From positions 1,354,785-1,418,784 of the forward strand of contig FJOG01000017.1 in assembly GCA_900073065.1 (NCBI GenBank): a stretch of 64,000 nt of DNA, read 5' to 3'. Both the position numbers and the translations under genes were made by a program. This DNA is from Phialocephala subalpina. Its lineage: Eukaryota > Ascomycota > Leotiomycetes > Helotiales > Mollisiaceae. The notes under the pieces are model-generated. The model did not search any database and was not told where the DNA came from. It worked only from the letters and a program-made list of their open reading frames with translations. Below are positions 10,926-23,436 of the stretch, one piece after another (position 1 is the stretch's first letter; each line of letters starts with the position of its first letter).

Positions 10926-12768
10926 CTACAACTCATCCTTCTTCTCCCCCTTCTCCTTCTTACCCCCCTCCTCACAAGCAGCCGGAGTCCCCACATCCAT
11001 CCTATACATACACTTCTCCTGCTCAACAACCTTCCACACCTCATCCTTCTCCGCACAAGCCAGCACCACCGTAGTCTGCCTATTCGGCCCATTCCAACAA
11101 TGCTGCCCATTCTCATACACCAACACCAATCTCTCACCCTTCCCCAACCCCTTCCCATCAGCACCAACCTCCTCATCCACCACCATCCTATCAAACCTCA
11201 CAAAATTCCCCATCCCCGTATGTCCACCCCCTTTCTTACTCTTCTGCTTCGTCTGATCCAACCAACACAACTCATACTCATACTCCCCACTATCCTTACT
11301 AACACACGTACCCTTGAGAGCACGGAAAATATCATCCGGACCATAATCTTTCTCAAGATCATTTCGTAGGTCGCCGAGAGAAGAGGACTTGATTCCAAGG
11401 TCGTCGTTGACGGTTTGGAAGGCGGAGCGGGCGTCGGTTACAGCTTTGGATTCGGTGCCTGAGTTGGCGTTGTCGGCTAGGATGCCGTTTTCGATGAGGA
11501 GGATGCGGAGGTCGGTGAGCTTTTGGTGGACCCAGGAGCGGACTTGGGTTGGGAGGTATTCTTCGAATTTGTAGACTGTGAAGCGACTGTTAGTATAATT
11601 GTTTTGGTGGAGAGAAAGAGAAAGGGGACGTACGAGCATCGACATCACTCTCCTCGTCTTCAGTCTCCCATTCGGCCCAATTGATACCCTCGCTCTCGGT
11701 ATCTGGCTTGGAAATCTCCTCTAGATCCCTGTCCTCAGCACTCTCATCTTCCTCAACCTTGTTGGCAGCATAGTCCTCCCAAGACTTAACAGCCCTCTTA
11801 ACACCCTCGTCGTTGAAGTTGGGATTGTACTCCTCCTTGAACGTGCTCAAGATGGCCTCAAGCTCCTTGACCTTCTCCTTCAATGCATTCCTCTTTCCAG
11901 TGACCTTGACCAAGCTTTCTCTCAGCTCCTCAACTCTAGCCTTCGCAAGTCCAGCCAAAATTGTGACCTTGGAGGCCTTTCCTCCACCGGTTTGTACAAC
12001 CCTCCCGCGTTCCCTCCTCTCGATTTCTTCGTATTTCTTTTTCAGCTCTTCAGCCTTCCCCTCTTGAACCTTAATCTCCTGCTCTAGTCTTCCAATCTTA
12101 ATCTCCACCCCCGCCCTCAAAGCCTGCGCCTCGTTAACAAGCTCCACCCTCCTCTTCTGCGCATTTCTCGCGGATTTCTGGCGGATATCGTCTAGTCTCT
12201 TCCATTCTTTTCCAATCTCCTTACACTTATCTTCACATTTCGTCCCACCAACCCCCGCCCACTCATCACTGCCATCACAGCAAAACTCATAATCACAGAC
12301 ACCGTCATTGACGTACGTATGCGGAATGTAGCTTGGTATATGGCCCTTGTTCTTGCAGTAAAAACCTGGCAGAGCTAATGTGGTGTTTGGTTTTCCGATA
12401 GAGGAGATGGGTTGGGGAGGAGAGAGGGAGGAGAGGTAGGTGCATGCTGCTGTGCCAGGTTCGTCGGAGCCGTCTGGACAGTCACAGTATTCGTCGTTGA
12501 TTTGTTCGGGCTTCAATTTAATTGAAGGATTGGAGATACAGGTGAAACTCTCTGTATCTTTGTAAAATTTCGCAACTGCAAGTCCCAAAAAATCAGTGAT
12601 GTTCAATGGATAGTTGTTGCCAGCTTTCATGCTGACGTTCAAATGGTGGGGAAGAGCTTGGGGGAGGGACAAACATTCTGGCGAGACGCCACGAGGACGA
12701 GAAGATTCCGCAGCGAAAATACCCGTAGAGAGCGTGCTGAGAAGCACCAATGCTTCTATTCTCCTCAT
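10926..12768 (-). CDS. GTB1: Glucosidase II beta subunit (PRKCSH-like), ER quality control
   Basis: Non-catalytic subunit that holds glucosidase II in the ER and recognises mannose during glucose trimming of N-glycans. Exons are 12768-12675, 12575-11634 and 11575-10926 (561 residues). A signal peptide of about 20 residues is followed by RPRGVSPE, the family's N-terminal motif, which reads straight into FAKFYKDTESFTC once the first intron is removed. Next come two LDL-receptor class A-like cysteine modules (YCDCPDGSDEPGTAAC and VCDYEFCCDGSDEW), a long charged coiled coil (about 160-270), an acidic stretch, and a C-terminal MRH-type lectin domain with paired cysteines. The protein ends in KDEL, the ER-retrieval signal, which fits a soluble ER lumen protein. 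The first intron is 99 nt, a multiple of three without stops, so the unspliced ORF stays open. Confidence 0.95.
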
Positions 12769-13820
12769 TGTTGCGACGTTGTGTGTGTTGTTGGAAGTTA
12801 GGGAATTTTGGTGGATGGGAATTGGAGCTTGGAGCTTGAAGATGCCAGTTTGTCTTACGCGAGGTAATGTTTCGAGTGAGATGCTTGGCGCGATCGAGCC
12901 CCTTTCCCTGCTTCGGATCTCCCCTTAAAGTCTGAGTGATTAAGCGATTGTTGGAGAGTGTAAGAAGGAGAATAATGTTCAAGTACGAAGATATATTCAG
13001 AATCTAATTTATATTTTCATGTGTGTGGAAACATGTTGATTTTCATAGGCAACTTTGGTAAGGTACGGGTATCTACGTCAGTTTTCACCGTCTCATCAAT
13101 GATACAATGTCTCAGTGTCGTGGGGTCAAGATCTAGATCTAAATGTTGCAAGAGAATTGGATGATTGATTTTTCGGATTCAATATTCCTCAAATCATTGA
13201 AATCAAAGTGAGAGATTCTTGTGCCAACATTGACCTCCAACTCACCAAAAGTATTACAATCATCAAATGGGATATTGTAGGTATTCAATTCTCATTTGTA
13301 TTGACCGATCCAGGCTCCAATGACCACCATCTCACGAGCTCTTCAATCGTAATATATACTATATCCACTAACTCTTCACCCACAACTTCACACACTACAA
13401 CTCAAACAATAAGAGCTACAGACAAACCTCCCAATTCACTGCCGACGAAACCCAGTCCAGCCGAGTACACCAGCACCACATGATACAAATATATGTCTGC
13501 CTTCCTTCCCAACACAAAATACCAGAACCCACAAATCCCCAAGGAAAAAAAACCATCCTCCATCGTATCAACAAATTACACGATACTTCGGCAGAAAAGG
13601 ACGGATATTCTCAAACGCCAATCCCTACCAGCCAGTCTTTTTTGAGGTATTGCGCCGCGAGGCATACATAAGAAAGACTTCGTGTAAACATTATCTGTGT
13701 ATCTCCATCTCCATACATCCAAATTCAAAAACTAAAAATCAAAAATATAGTTAAGGGTATCTGCGTCATGTGCTGCAATCAATGTGCCTACAAAGAAAAA
13801 CACACATATTGTTCTTTTCT
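12769..13820. promoter_or_regulatory. GTB1 upstream region and 3' flank of the next gene
   Basis: About 1.05 kb between two minus-strand genes. It must contain the GTB1 promoter and the 3' end of the 1271-residue gene. I see no gene; ORFs at 13208-13483 and 13480-13671 are short and Ser/Thr-rich with no recognised domain. Confidence 0.45.
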
Positions 13821-16800
13821 TTAAAACATGCCCCCCTCAATAGGACGTGGTGGGCTACCGGATGGGAACGATCCGGGCATTGCTGGACTTGGAGCTGCAC
13901 GTGCAGCTTCTCTGGCTCTGGCGTTGAGATTTCCTCCTTCGCTGGAGGATTTGCGGAGTTTCCCTACGCGGGTTTTGGGCTTCGAGTCTTCGTCAGAGAA
14001 GGTGCTCATTTCTTCGCTCGATTGGGTTGCTTGTGGAATCGAGTATTGCTCCTCGTAATCATCTTTCCTTCCTAGTCCGAACATGGCCCGGGTTTGACGG
14101 CGTCGTGGATTGACGGGAGGAATAGGAGGCGCGTGGATTTCTGAGCCGTTCTTGAGCGAAGATCCTGGTGGAAGGTTGACAGTATCAATCCTTGAGGTCG
14201 ACGAGATGAATCTTGGTTCAGAAATTTCCGCCTTGTTGATTGATCTTTTCCTAGCCGCGATTCCTTGAGGCACACCACCAGTTGGTGTGCTGGTTCCAGA
14301 ACCTGCTGGTGAAGCTTGAACCAGAGCAGGTGTGGGGTTGACAACGAAAGGAGCTGTAGGAGATGGCCTTGGCGCTTTTCCAATTTCCATTATGTCGCCA
14401 CCAGTCTGCACCGCCAAGGGCTTCTGGAGGTGGTCGAAGTAGCCTGGCCTGCTGTTGCTTCGAGCTCGAGGATCTGGGCCCATCATAGGAGATGGCATCA
14501 TAGGAGACGGTATGGGAGATTGTTGGAAACCCATGATAGGAGTGCCAGGAGATCTAGGTAGAAGGCGATTTGGAGGAGGTTCGAGTTCTGCATACGCTCC
14601 CTGAGCAGAACTGGAATGTCCCTCTGCCATCGCCTGAGCCAGATCATCTCTGTATCTTCCATTCCGACTCTTCGATCGACCACCAGACGTATCAGACCCA
14701 GATCGATCACGAGAAGCGCGGGATTGAGGGCGAGAATCGGATCGACTGGTGCCTGTGCTATCCTTGCTCTCTCGACTGCTCGTGGTGCCATTTCGGTGTG
14801 CGTAGGTTACTGGAGGTGGTTTTCGCTCTCTGCTGGGAGTCCGGTGCCGGGTCCGAATATTAGGGGGGGCACGGTCATTACTCTGTCCTTGGTGGCGGTG
14901 TTGGTTATCCATCCTGGGATTCGGCCACTCACTCTCATGGGGACCCTGGACCATCCTCTGCTGGTGCTTCATGGCCACCTGGCGCTCTCGTTCACGCTGG
15001 GCGTCTCGTCTAGCTTGTCGGAAAGCCTTGGTGGTGGGGGGTGAGGTCTGGACGCCGCGTATCATCTCTTCCTCCTCCTCTTTCCAAGAGTCGTCAAAGT
15101 TGGGCCTTCCTGGGGAAGGAGAACTGGCCATGGTTGCGTTTCCGATACCAAGCATTTTCATCGCTTTCGGTTGTCCGGCTGGTGCAGGTGGTTCCCTCTG
15201 TCGAACTACCAGAGATCCTCGGCTTGTCTTAGTCTTCAAAAGGCCCAGTGCGTTAGTCTTGGCCAGAACAGCGTTCATATGAGGTTCCTTGGGGAGGTCA
15301 ACGGGAGGCATGGGACTTGCAGATCTAGTCTCGGATTCATGGAAGCTCTTCAGGTTCTCCGTTATCTGTCTGCGCCGGGAGGCCAACTCGTTCTTGAAGT
15401 CCAGTTGCTCCTTTTGCGTTTCCGAGCTCCCGTCTCGGGTGTGGTGTGTTGCCAGTTCTCTTTCCCAGTCAGACTTCATTGGCGATTTCCTCGCAGTGTC
15501 GAGATTTGGCGAGCGAATTGAAAGAGGTGGAGGAGCAAAGCTGTTTCCATTCAAAGAGTTGGCAGCACCATCTTGACCCAAACTGCTCTCGCCGTAATGA
15601 GCTTGGTCCCAGTCATCGTTGTCCCATGGGTTACTCTTGGTTCCATAATCGTTCTGTGGCATTGGATCCATGGGGTCGAGTGGAAAGCGCGAGCCAAAGT
15701 TCCCTGAAGGGACACCTCCATAGACTGATGAGGTGTTGCTGTCTGTCCTCATATGTTGACGGACCATTCCGCTCAAACCAGTGGCAGGACCTAACGTAGG
15801 CGAGTCGGCAGGTTCTTGTGGTACTGTAGGTAACAAGTTAGAGGGCTTGAAGGTAGGACTCCGACTCATTGGCTCGTCCTCGACTGGTCGTTGACGGTGA
15901 GCGGGATGTTGCGACTCCGGCGGTCGTTCAAGTGAGATCTGTTGATCTGGGTCGTAAAGACGTGAAAGATCTAGTGGCTTGGGATGGTTTCTCATTTTGA
16001 GTGGTTCAGGTTCAACAGGGGATGCAGCAGAACTCTCGTCTGGTGAACTGAGGAAAGTACCTGAAGCAATAGCTTCATTTTCTGGGACTGTGATCTCCTT
16101 CGGTGCCTCCGGAATGCGGTCATGAGGTAAGAAGTTCCTGTGGACGGATGAATTGGATCTGGACCTTTCTGACGCAAAAGTTGCGTTAGACTCAGCACGG
16201 TTCCGGCCTGCTATCTGTTGCTGCTTGGGAAGGAATGCAGTGGGTGGAGAGTGTTTTCTTGGAGGCGGTGTTTCTCGCCCTTGCTGCATCTGCAATTGCC
16301 GTTGCGAGTACTTGTTTTCATCGTAGGGTTGTGCGGGTTTTGAGAATGCGTTGAGGGCCGTTGCCTTGCCTCTGTCATTTGGTTGAATAGCCAGAAGACC
16401 TTGTTCATCGTGCTCACTCATTGGCGGGCTCAGTGGGGGAGATGTCATTCCGAATAGCTTCGTCTCCGCAATTGTGTGCTGTCGAGTCCCGAAATCGAAA
16501 GTCCCCATGGCAGGTCCTGTACGCGGAGGACTAGCACCTCTGAGATTTGGCATGCTTCCCTTGCTTACAATCTGCACTCGATCACCCCATCGATCAGCTG
16601 GGTGAGTGAAGGTTGGTGATGGCCCTGGAGGTGGTGTGTGGCCCCCCAATGTTCGTTGTCTAGTCAAGGTATCGATTCTGTTCATTGCAGACGACTGCTG
16701 CTCGTGTAGGTGGTTGTCAAGCCCAGTCTCGTACAGCCGGCGAGTCTTTGTGACTGATCTCTCGAGCCCATTGGTGCCAGCTGAAGGTACATTCGGGGAG

Positions 16801-17636
16801 ATTGGGGTGTGCCCTCCACTGATTGATGGTGTCCGTTGGGATGTGAATGAAGTAGCAGCTGTAGAAGTTCTAGTGTTTGAACGTCCAGCAGAAGACGTGG
16901 TAGAGGATGTCTCCCTGTTGCGGTTGTAGCCTGAGAGTGGTGGAGAGCTAGGTCGTGATGATTGTGCCTCGTTCTCCTCCCGTTCTCGTTCCAGTCGTTC
17001 GGCTTCCTCCTTCTGCTGCCTTTCCTTCTCCCTCAGCTTCTGGAATGCAGATTGGCTGACATCGTTGTCATACAAAGTCCTATTTCCCATGGAGATCTTT
17101 TGTCGTCCTCCAAATAAATTATTACTCTCTCCTGGCTTCGCCCGGTTCATTATGCTGCCACTGTGCTGTGAATCGTCATCTGTCCCATAGCCTTCGACTG
17201 TACCAAAGGAATCGGTTCGGCTATATGCAAACGGAGGTCTGATTGACCCATTGATTGACGATACTTCGGCAATGTCTGAAAGTCCATGAGCTTGGAATCC
17301 GAAATCATTCATTCTCGATTGTCGTTTTGGAAACAGGACACTATCGTCACTCGCCTTGCCAATCTTCGATTTGGGGTCATCTTGCTCTCGTAGCATAGAA
17401 AACCGTGCAGACAAGCCGCTCATCAATAAACTCGTTCGAAAGTCGTCTGTTGACGGCAACGCTGAAGCAAGGTCTAATTCCGGTTTTGGCGGTTCTTCCA
17501 CGCTCTTCTTTCCTCCCAGTCTGAATGTCTTCGAAGGTTTAATCGTTGGCACTGACGGTCCATCGGAGTCGGTCGACGCTCTGTCGATGCCCTCCCCATT
17601 CTCTTTCTTGTTCTTCTTCGTCCGGAATCGATTCAT
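13821..17636 (-). CDS. Large disordered conserved fungal protein, function unknown
   Basis: Intronless ORF of 1271 residues. I do not recognise a named family. It is almost entirely low-complexity: rich in Ser, Pro, Arg and Gln, with many SP/TP and RxxS sites. The N-terminus is basic (MNRFRTKKNKKENGEG). A short charged coiled coil (LREKERQQKEEAERLERERE) lies near residue 205. There is a second charged patch near 905-925 (RQARRDAQRERERQ), an RS-like stretch near 960-1020, and a Pro/Met tract (SPIPSPMMPSPMMGP). The ending SGSPPRPIEGGMF and the segment TRAMFGLGRKDDYEEQYS look like short conserved motifs. A regulatory or scaffolding protein with heavy phosphorylation is a reasonable guess. The start at 17636 is the first ATG, and an unusually long gene-free region lies upstream. 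Confidence 0.85.
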   Translation of the reverse strand: MNRFRTKKNKKENGEGIDRASTDSDGPSVPTIKPSKTFRLGGKKSVEEPPKPELDLASALPSTDDFRTSLLMSGLSARFSMLREQDDPKSKIGKASDDSVLFPKRQSRMNDFGFQAHGLSDIAEVSSINGSIRPPFAYSRTDSFGTVEGYGTDDDSQHSGSIMNRAKPGESNNLFGGRQKISMGNRTLYDNDVSQSAFQKLREKERQQKEEAERLEREREENEAQSSRPSSPPLSGYNRNRETSSTTSSAGRSNTRTSTAATSFTSQRTPSISGGHTPISPNVPSAGTNGLERSVTKTRRLYETGLDNHLHEQQSSAMNRIDTLTRQRTLGGHTPPPGPSPTFTHPADRWGDRVQIVSKGSMPNLRGASPPRTGPAMGTFDFGTRQHTIAETKLFGMTSPPLSPPMSEHDEQGLLAIQPNDRGKATALNAFSKPAQPYDENKYSQRQLQMQQGRETPPPRKHSPPTAFLPKQQQIAGRNRAESNATFASERSRSNSSVHRNFLPHDRIPEAPKEITVPENEAIASGTFLSSPDESSAASPVEPEPLKMRNHPKPLDLSRLYDPDQQISLERPPESQHPAHRQRPVEDEPMSRSPTFKPSNLLPTVPQEPADSPTLGPATGLSGMVRQHMRTDSNTSSVYGGVPSGNFGSRFPLDPMDPMPQNDYGTKSNPWDNDDWDQAHYGESSLGQDGAANSLNGNSFAPPPLSIRSPNLDTARKSPMKSDWERELATHHTRDGSSETQKEQLDFKNELASRRRQITENLKSFHESETRSASPMPPVDLPKEPHMNAVLAKTNALGLLKTKTSRGSLVVRQREPPAPAGQPKAMKMLGIGNATMASSPSPGRPNFDDSWKEEEEEMIRGVQTSPPTTKAFRQARRDAQRERERQVAMKHQQRMVQGPHESEWPNPRMDNQHRHQGQSNDRAPPNIRTRHRTPSRERKPPPVTYAHRNGTTSSRESKDSTGTSRSDSRPQSRASRDRSGSDTSGGRSKSRNGRYRDDLAQAMAEGHSSSAQGAYAELEPPPNRLLPRSPGTPIMGFQQSPIPSPMMPSPMMGPDPRARSNSRPGYFDHLQKPLAVQTGGDIMEIGKAPRPSPTAPFVVNPTPALVQASPAGSGTSTPTGGVPQGIAARKRSINKAEISEPRFISSTSRIDTVNLPPGSSLKNGSEIHAPPIPPVNPRRRQTRAMFGLGRKDDYEEQYSIPQATQSSEEMSTFSDEDSKPKTRVGKLRKSSSEGGNLNARAREAARAAPSPAMPGSFPSGSPPRPIEGGMF

Positions 17637-20600
17637 CTTGCCGGTTCGTATGTATTATGCCACTAACAAAATTCAATCCTCAAAACTAAACTTCCCCTCT
17701 TCGAAACCAACTGACAGCCAGTGTCGAAGTGAGCACGCTCACGACCTTGATCTGAGCTCCTCCAGCTTGCTATTGTATGAGACTTCGGCTTGTGGAGAAG
17801 GCGAGGATTCAAAATGAAGGACTGAAATAGCTCGAATAGCTCGGAAGTTCGAGAGCAGATGAGGTCTGTTCCGCGGTACAAGCATCAGCCCTGAAGATAC
17901 AAGAACGAGTAGAATGATGAATTGGGGTAACACACGGGCTGCTGGGTAGGGTTGACCCCAATCCAGTCAGAACAATGGCACGTACCAGGAAGTATGATTC
18001 GTTTCGAACACAGGCTCAATTATCATATGGCAGTCGGATATCGATTTGGGTGTCTGAAGTCGGCTGGGGTCGACGGGTATTGTGCTTCAAGTTTGGAAAT
18101 GATTGTGTCGGGCTCGTTTCGGCACCCTGGATTATCGCCGTCGTTCCCTTTGGAGTATTTCGTTCTACCAAAAGGGTTATCGCAACCTTGAGGGTTCTTC
18201 TGCTGACCCGATGTCAAAGGAATGTGGTGGGTAGTTGTAATGATCGAATGTTCTTCGCGCGTCGAAGAGTGGGAGTTGTAATTAGAACAGATGCACGGCG
18301 CGTCGACGCAGCCCTGGACGGATGGATGCAGATGCAGATGCAGAAGACGTAGGAGTGGTGCTCAGCAAATCGTGTGACAGTGCATTAATCGAATCTGCGA
18401 GGTCGTAATGAACGTGGTGGCCGGATGCTGCAGACTCTGATCGAGTTCAGCAGACTTCCTGTCCGTTTCGTAGAGTGGTAGTTGTTTCCTCGAGTGCGGG
18501 AAAGGCGTTGATGCAGAGAAGGAGTGTGTGGGCAATTGTAGTTCATGCCCTGACAGCGAAGAAAACCCACGGCGGGACTGGGCGACGGGGGAGCACTTGA
18601 GAAAACGGGTGTGAAGAGTCTTGAGCGTGGGTGGAGGAGTCGAAGTTCTGGGGGCAGCTGCTAGCGAGGTTTATGCAGATGCAGTGAGGGTTCCTGGCCG
18701 CAGATGAGCGTTCCACTGAAGTGCCGGACGGACCTTAGAGAACGCCTTTGTTTTTATTGCACGAGAACGCGGCCGCCACAGCCAGTCATGAGACAGAGGA
18801 GAGGGAGAGTTGAAGAGAGAGGAATTGATGGTCGGAGAGAGAATTGTGAATCAAGTCAAGTCAACTCTCAGGAGAGGCGCGCTTCTCTTTGATGCACAGT
18901 CCTCAGCGACTACACTAGCTCTCGGGGGGACGATTCTTGCATTTGATATTGAGTTCAGGAATGAATTGCCCTGTATCCCGGCCCGTTCTGTCCTTTGAGC
19001 CCCCTGCTGACTTCGGGAGTTGAAGACCGGTTCACTGGGCGTGCTCCTCTGCATCCGCCAGACCTCCAAAGTTCCTCCGTAAGGTTACCACACTCCAAAC
19101 GCACTCCAGACAGGTACAGTACTGTACTTCGGTTCTTACCCCCTATGCCCAGAGACATTCCTTTTCCCTCGTGGCCATGGCCATGAGTTCAGACTCTCGA
19201 TTCAACTTTCTCCCTCTCCCTCTCTCCTTCTCCTGACCCCTTGTCCCAGCCACGCGCGATGAATAAAACTGTGCCTTGTGCAAGCACGGTAACGGTTTGC
19301 TAGAAGTTGGGCTACCAGAGAACGCCATTCGCTGGTGTGGCGCCAACGAGCCTGCCGTGGGTGTTTCGCGTTTAGCAACTGGAGCTATGAGCTCAGAGTT
19401 CACGATACGACGCTGGAAGTCCTTTTCTTCATCTCTTTCCCATCTCATGGAACATTGAGGCGTTGATAACCACCGTCTTTGTGATTGCAGTGTACCTCCG
19501 TATCTCCAATATCACGTTTCCTCGCCTCTACCTTCTCTGTGAACTCGGCCTCTCGGCTCTCCCTTTGCCTTGTCTCTCTTGAAGTTCCAGATGTCTTGCG
19601 GCACTTTCTTTTCTTTTCCATGTGATGTGAAGCCTCATGTCTCTTGTCACCGTCCAAGCACGGCCAATTGGTCCAATACCAGGCTTCCCCACGACCCACG
19701 GAGTATTCATGGTTTCAGGTTTCCCACACATCGAAATAATCGTCTTATCAAAATGCAAAGTCCAAGTTTATTTTGTGCTCAGCTGCCTCAGCGCTGTCGC
19801 AGGATTCGTACGACCAGAATTCGAGTCCTCCAACCTATCGCACGAAGCAGCCAGGGGCCAAACGCTGTGCAACGAACCAGAAATAAATATTCACAAAAAC
19901 GGCACACAAAAAGGCCAAAGTGGGATTTTGTCCAAAAAAGGGGTAAATCATCTCATACTAGACTCGCCTAGTGCAAGCCTGCAAGGGGCGACGACGGGAT
20001 CCATGCAACACCATGCACAGTTTCCACACCCGCGGAAACGGCCTAGGAAACCATATCCCGCGCACCAGTCATCTCTCGAATGTACCTGAAGCTTAACCCC
20101 TTTAAGCATCAAGCTTCATCTCTCCCGCTAGGCCAACCCAGTCCATGGCCGAGTCCCGGGACGGATCATTGGGAGCTCATCTCATCGTCGTCTCAGGGGG
20201 ATCATGGAAGTCTCATCTACATTAACAAAGGCGACGATCTCGTAGAAAAAATTTACTTAGTGAGCTGAACTTCTCAGCCTCTCTTTACGTTGCATCGCGG
20301 AGCGGCGGAAGAGGTGGAAAGTCTTACGTAGATACCAGAGAGAGGAACGAATGGATTCAACGCCATGGCAGGATTTTGATACCGGAGCACCGCCGACAAC
20401 GACACACAACATTCGATATTAATACCCCACTCAGCTCTCAGATCTGCGTTCGGTTTTCGTCACTAGGATGATCCACGACGATAGAGCTTACTTTTCGCAT
20501 CTATCAGAGTTTGACTGACAGCTGGCAACCAGGCCAGCAGTTCGATCGAGGTCACGGCGGTTGAGACATGCCATTTCCGATATCTTTGTTGTTGTCTGAG

Positions 20601-23436
20601 CGATTCATGCGATGCGATCAACAGTGCAACACACTTTCTTTGAGACGAACGGTGAACGGTTTTTCAGAGATGCGACGAACCTTTCAACGACTGCATTTGC
20701 ATTTCGGATGATGGCGTTCGCATCGTTCGTCCGTAGCTGTCAACAACGGTACACTTATGCAGCCTTGCCATGGACTCGAACAACGTGCAGCTATTGAGAC
20801 ACGGACCTATAATTATCGAATCGCGGATATGAAATAGTCTTCGAATTCATCTCCGCTTTCTCAACTAATCTCAAGCTCTCGGTATGAATTGCTGCCAACT
20901 TCTTAGATATGGTCCCAATCGTCTTCAAGCCGTAAAATAAGCCGATCCAAAACCCCCCAAGCCCAAGATCTCAAGTCTCATCTTGAGAAAAATGACAACT
21001 CACACAACAAACGCCCTCCCACACCTCAACATCGTTCTAGAAGATCACAATTTTCACATCACGTCATAATCAATTCTCCTTGCTTATAACATCCCCGATT
21101 CGCATCTCATCTCGCTCTCTGCAACACTCCCAAGTCCCCATCAGCTCATCTCGCTCAACCTGCTCCTTCTCAACCTACCGCCCTGCGAACCCTGCCACTT
21201 CCCATCCCATCTCCGCACCCCGAGCCGTCCATGACATCTATCCAACATCCAAATCGACTTTCTAAAAATCTGACCCCGGTGTTCTCTCCTCATCGGGCTC
21301 GTCAATACCGGGACGCATCCACGCCCTCGGGTCAGGGCTAATCCCAGAGCACTATCGCAAGATTGCTCTCGTCCCGTTTTCACCCCAATCTGATAATCCT
21401 GATTCGTGAATCGGGGAAACTTCCCCTCCTTCAATCTCGAAAGGAACAAGGTCCACTCCTTTCATCTCTCATCGACGCAGACGCTCTCCCACGCGATTTC
21501 ATTTATACTCCCTGTTCCTGTTATCATCCCGTTTCTCAACGTGGCTGTCGGAACCGCGAGATAAATAAATAAACCATCAAACGGTCCTTGCTCAGTCAGG
21601 GCTTTTCCTTGTTTCCTCTCCTCTGCCGTCCCTGGAGCAGCTTTTTCTCCCAAAATTCCGATTTGCTGAAGCCTGGAGTTCACGGCCGTTGATTAGCGGG
21701 TACACCAGTCACATCGTCGTGAGGCCGTTCTTCAAAACGGGAATTATGGGTGGTGCAGGGGTATCGATGCATAATCGAGCAAATCTCCTGATGCCTCTTT
21801 CCCCGCATGCACGACAGACGCGTCGAGAACCAATGATCGCGATGGTGGAAAGCTAGAATTGGTAGGGCTTCACGACACGCTATGAAGATGCAAAACGGGG
21901 ACGTGTTTGTTGAAATGATGTCAGATGTTTGGGACGCGGTCGCGAAGAGGTTTTGCGTCTGCAGATGAACGGAACGGAGATTAGGATAATTTCTTGTTGA
22001 CGTCGGAAGCAGGCTTCAAACTCAAGTGAGCGTCAGAAAAGATAATCGAAACTCAGATTCAAGATTGGAGAACTACGTTCATGTTCCGAGGTACAAAACA
22101 CACGAAGTGCTGTAGTGTTGCAAGAAAACCTTCCAGAAGCTAGATGGGAAAAAACACCGCATGCAGCCTAATGCTCCAAACCACGAGATCGTTTGGATGT
22201 GGCGCTCCTTCACATGTCATTCTGCAGCTCCTCTATATCACATCTTTTATACCCTCAACAACGTCGTCATCCCAAGTCAAAAATCCGACATCTGAAACTT
22301 ATTCCATAAGTTTGAGTTTGGGTTTAAGTTTGCACGGCACGCATCTGCTGCCAAACCGTTGGACTTCATCGTCCCGTCACAAGTGCGTAAAATTTATAGA
22401 TGAGGGGGTCCAAACTTCAAACTGAACCTTCCATCAAAACCATAAATTCGCACGAACCTTTACTACCAAATGCAGGGACAAGCCATCATACGGATATAGC
22501 TCACGCCCATCCCGTCCCAAGCCGTTCATCTGTGCCATCTTCAAACTTATTTCTGAAAGTTCACGCCGGCTGATGCAAGCTGCAGGAGAAGCGTTTTACT
22601 GTCCTCGATCTCGATCTCGATCCATCGTCATCGATGGCAGTAGCTGATCCAAATATATGACTTATTCCGGGTCTTGAAGTTCTAGATCTGTCGGGATATT
22701 GAAATGTCAGTTTGATAGCTGGACGTCAACGCATGAGTTGGAGCGGGCATGTCCTGGTCTGTCAGTGGGGTTTGGGTTTGTGAGGAGATTTCATTGAGTG
22801 TTCGAGATATCTGAGTACTTTGCAGAGGAAAATGTACCACGAATTCGCGGATATTCATTCTCACTTGTCATTCATCTCCAAATCTCCATTCCCCCCTTGC
22901 TTCTCCTTCTTTACCAAATCACTCTTCTCGTTCTAGAGGACTTAGCAAGTGCAGAAATATCTAGAGTGTGTTAGGACAATAATACGGTTATCTCGAAAAG
23001 CGGTTTGAAATCGAGGAGTCAAGAACGGCAGATGGCGGGACGCACTTAACGAAACTGAGAAAATACATATGAAATCCTTGCCCTCTGGGGAGATACATTC
23101 CTAAATTCTATTATATCTTCTATGGGTTCTACTATATAAACAATAGCTTACTTTTACCCCCTCTTATCGTTTCCGATCGTTCTTCAAACCATTCAGCCTT
23201 GCCTATACTATGCCCAAACTTACCTCACCGCCAAGATCTCGATTTGTAAGGTCATGCTCAGCAATGACTTGCTATGCTCGATATGCCGCATTTCACTTCA
23301 ACATTCACCTGAGACTCATGTGTCACGGTTATACAAATACTCAACGCTGGTCTAGAAACGCAAAATGAGAGTGGTACTCGTTGCTAGTCCCTTCCGAAGT
23401 CATCGAATGCTGCCATGCGTCTATGTCAAGCTTATC
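17637..23436. other. 5.8 kb gene-poor region
   Basis: No ORF here has a recognisable domain, credible splice sites or a sensible length. The longest are 125 residues (17975-18352) and 150 residues (19637-20089). Base composition looks ordinary and not AT-biased, so it does not look like RIP-degraded repeat DNA. Parts are pyrimidine-rich, as in fungal promoters and leaders (for example 19198-19250 and 21110-21190). There is a short GATCTC(G) run at 22605-22620. It may contain the long promoter or leader of the 17636 gene, or untranslated RNA genes; the sequence alone does not show which. Confidence 0.4.

Noticed and set aside
19637..20089. 150-codon plus ORF in the gene-poor region
   Set aside because: No domain, no conserved-looking motif and low-complexity end; length is possible by chance in 6 kb.
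22605..22640. GATCTCGATCTCGATC run as a CRISPR-like or regulatory array
   Set aside because: Only a short simple repeat of two to three units; nothing array-like around it.
17637..23436. Gene-poor region as RIP-mutated transposon or centromeric DNA
   Set aside because: Composition is not AT-rich, no inverted or long terminal repeats and no transposase-like frames were seen.
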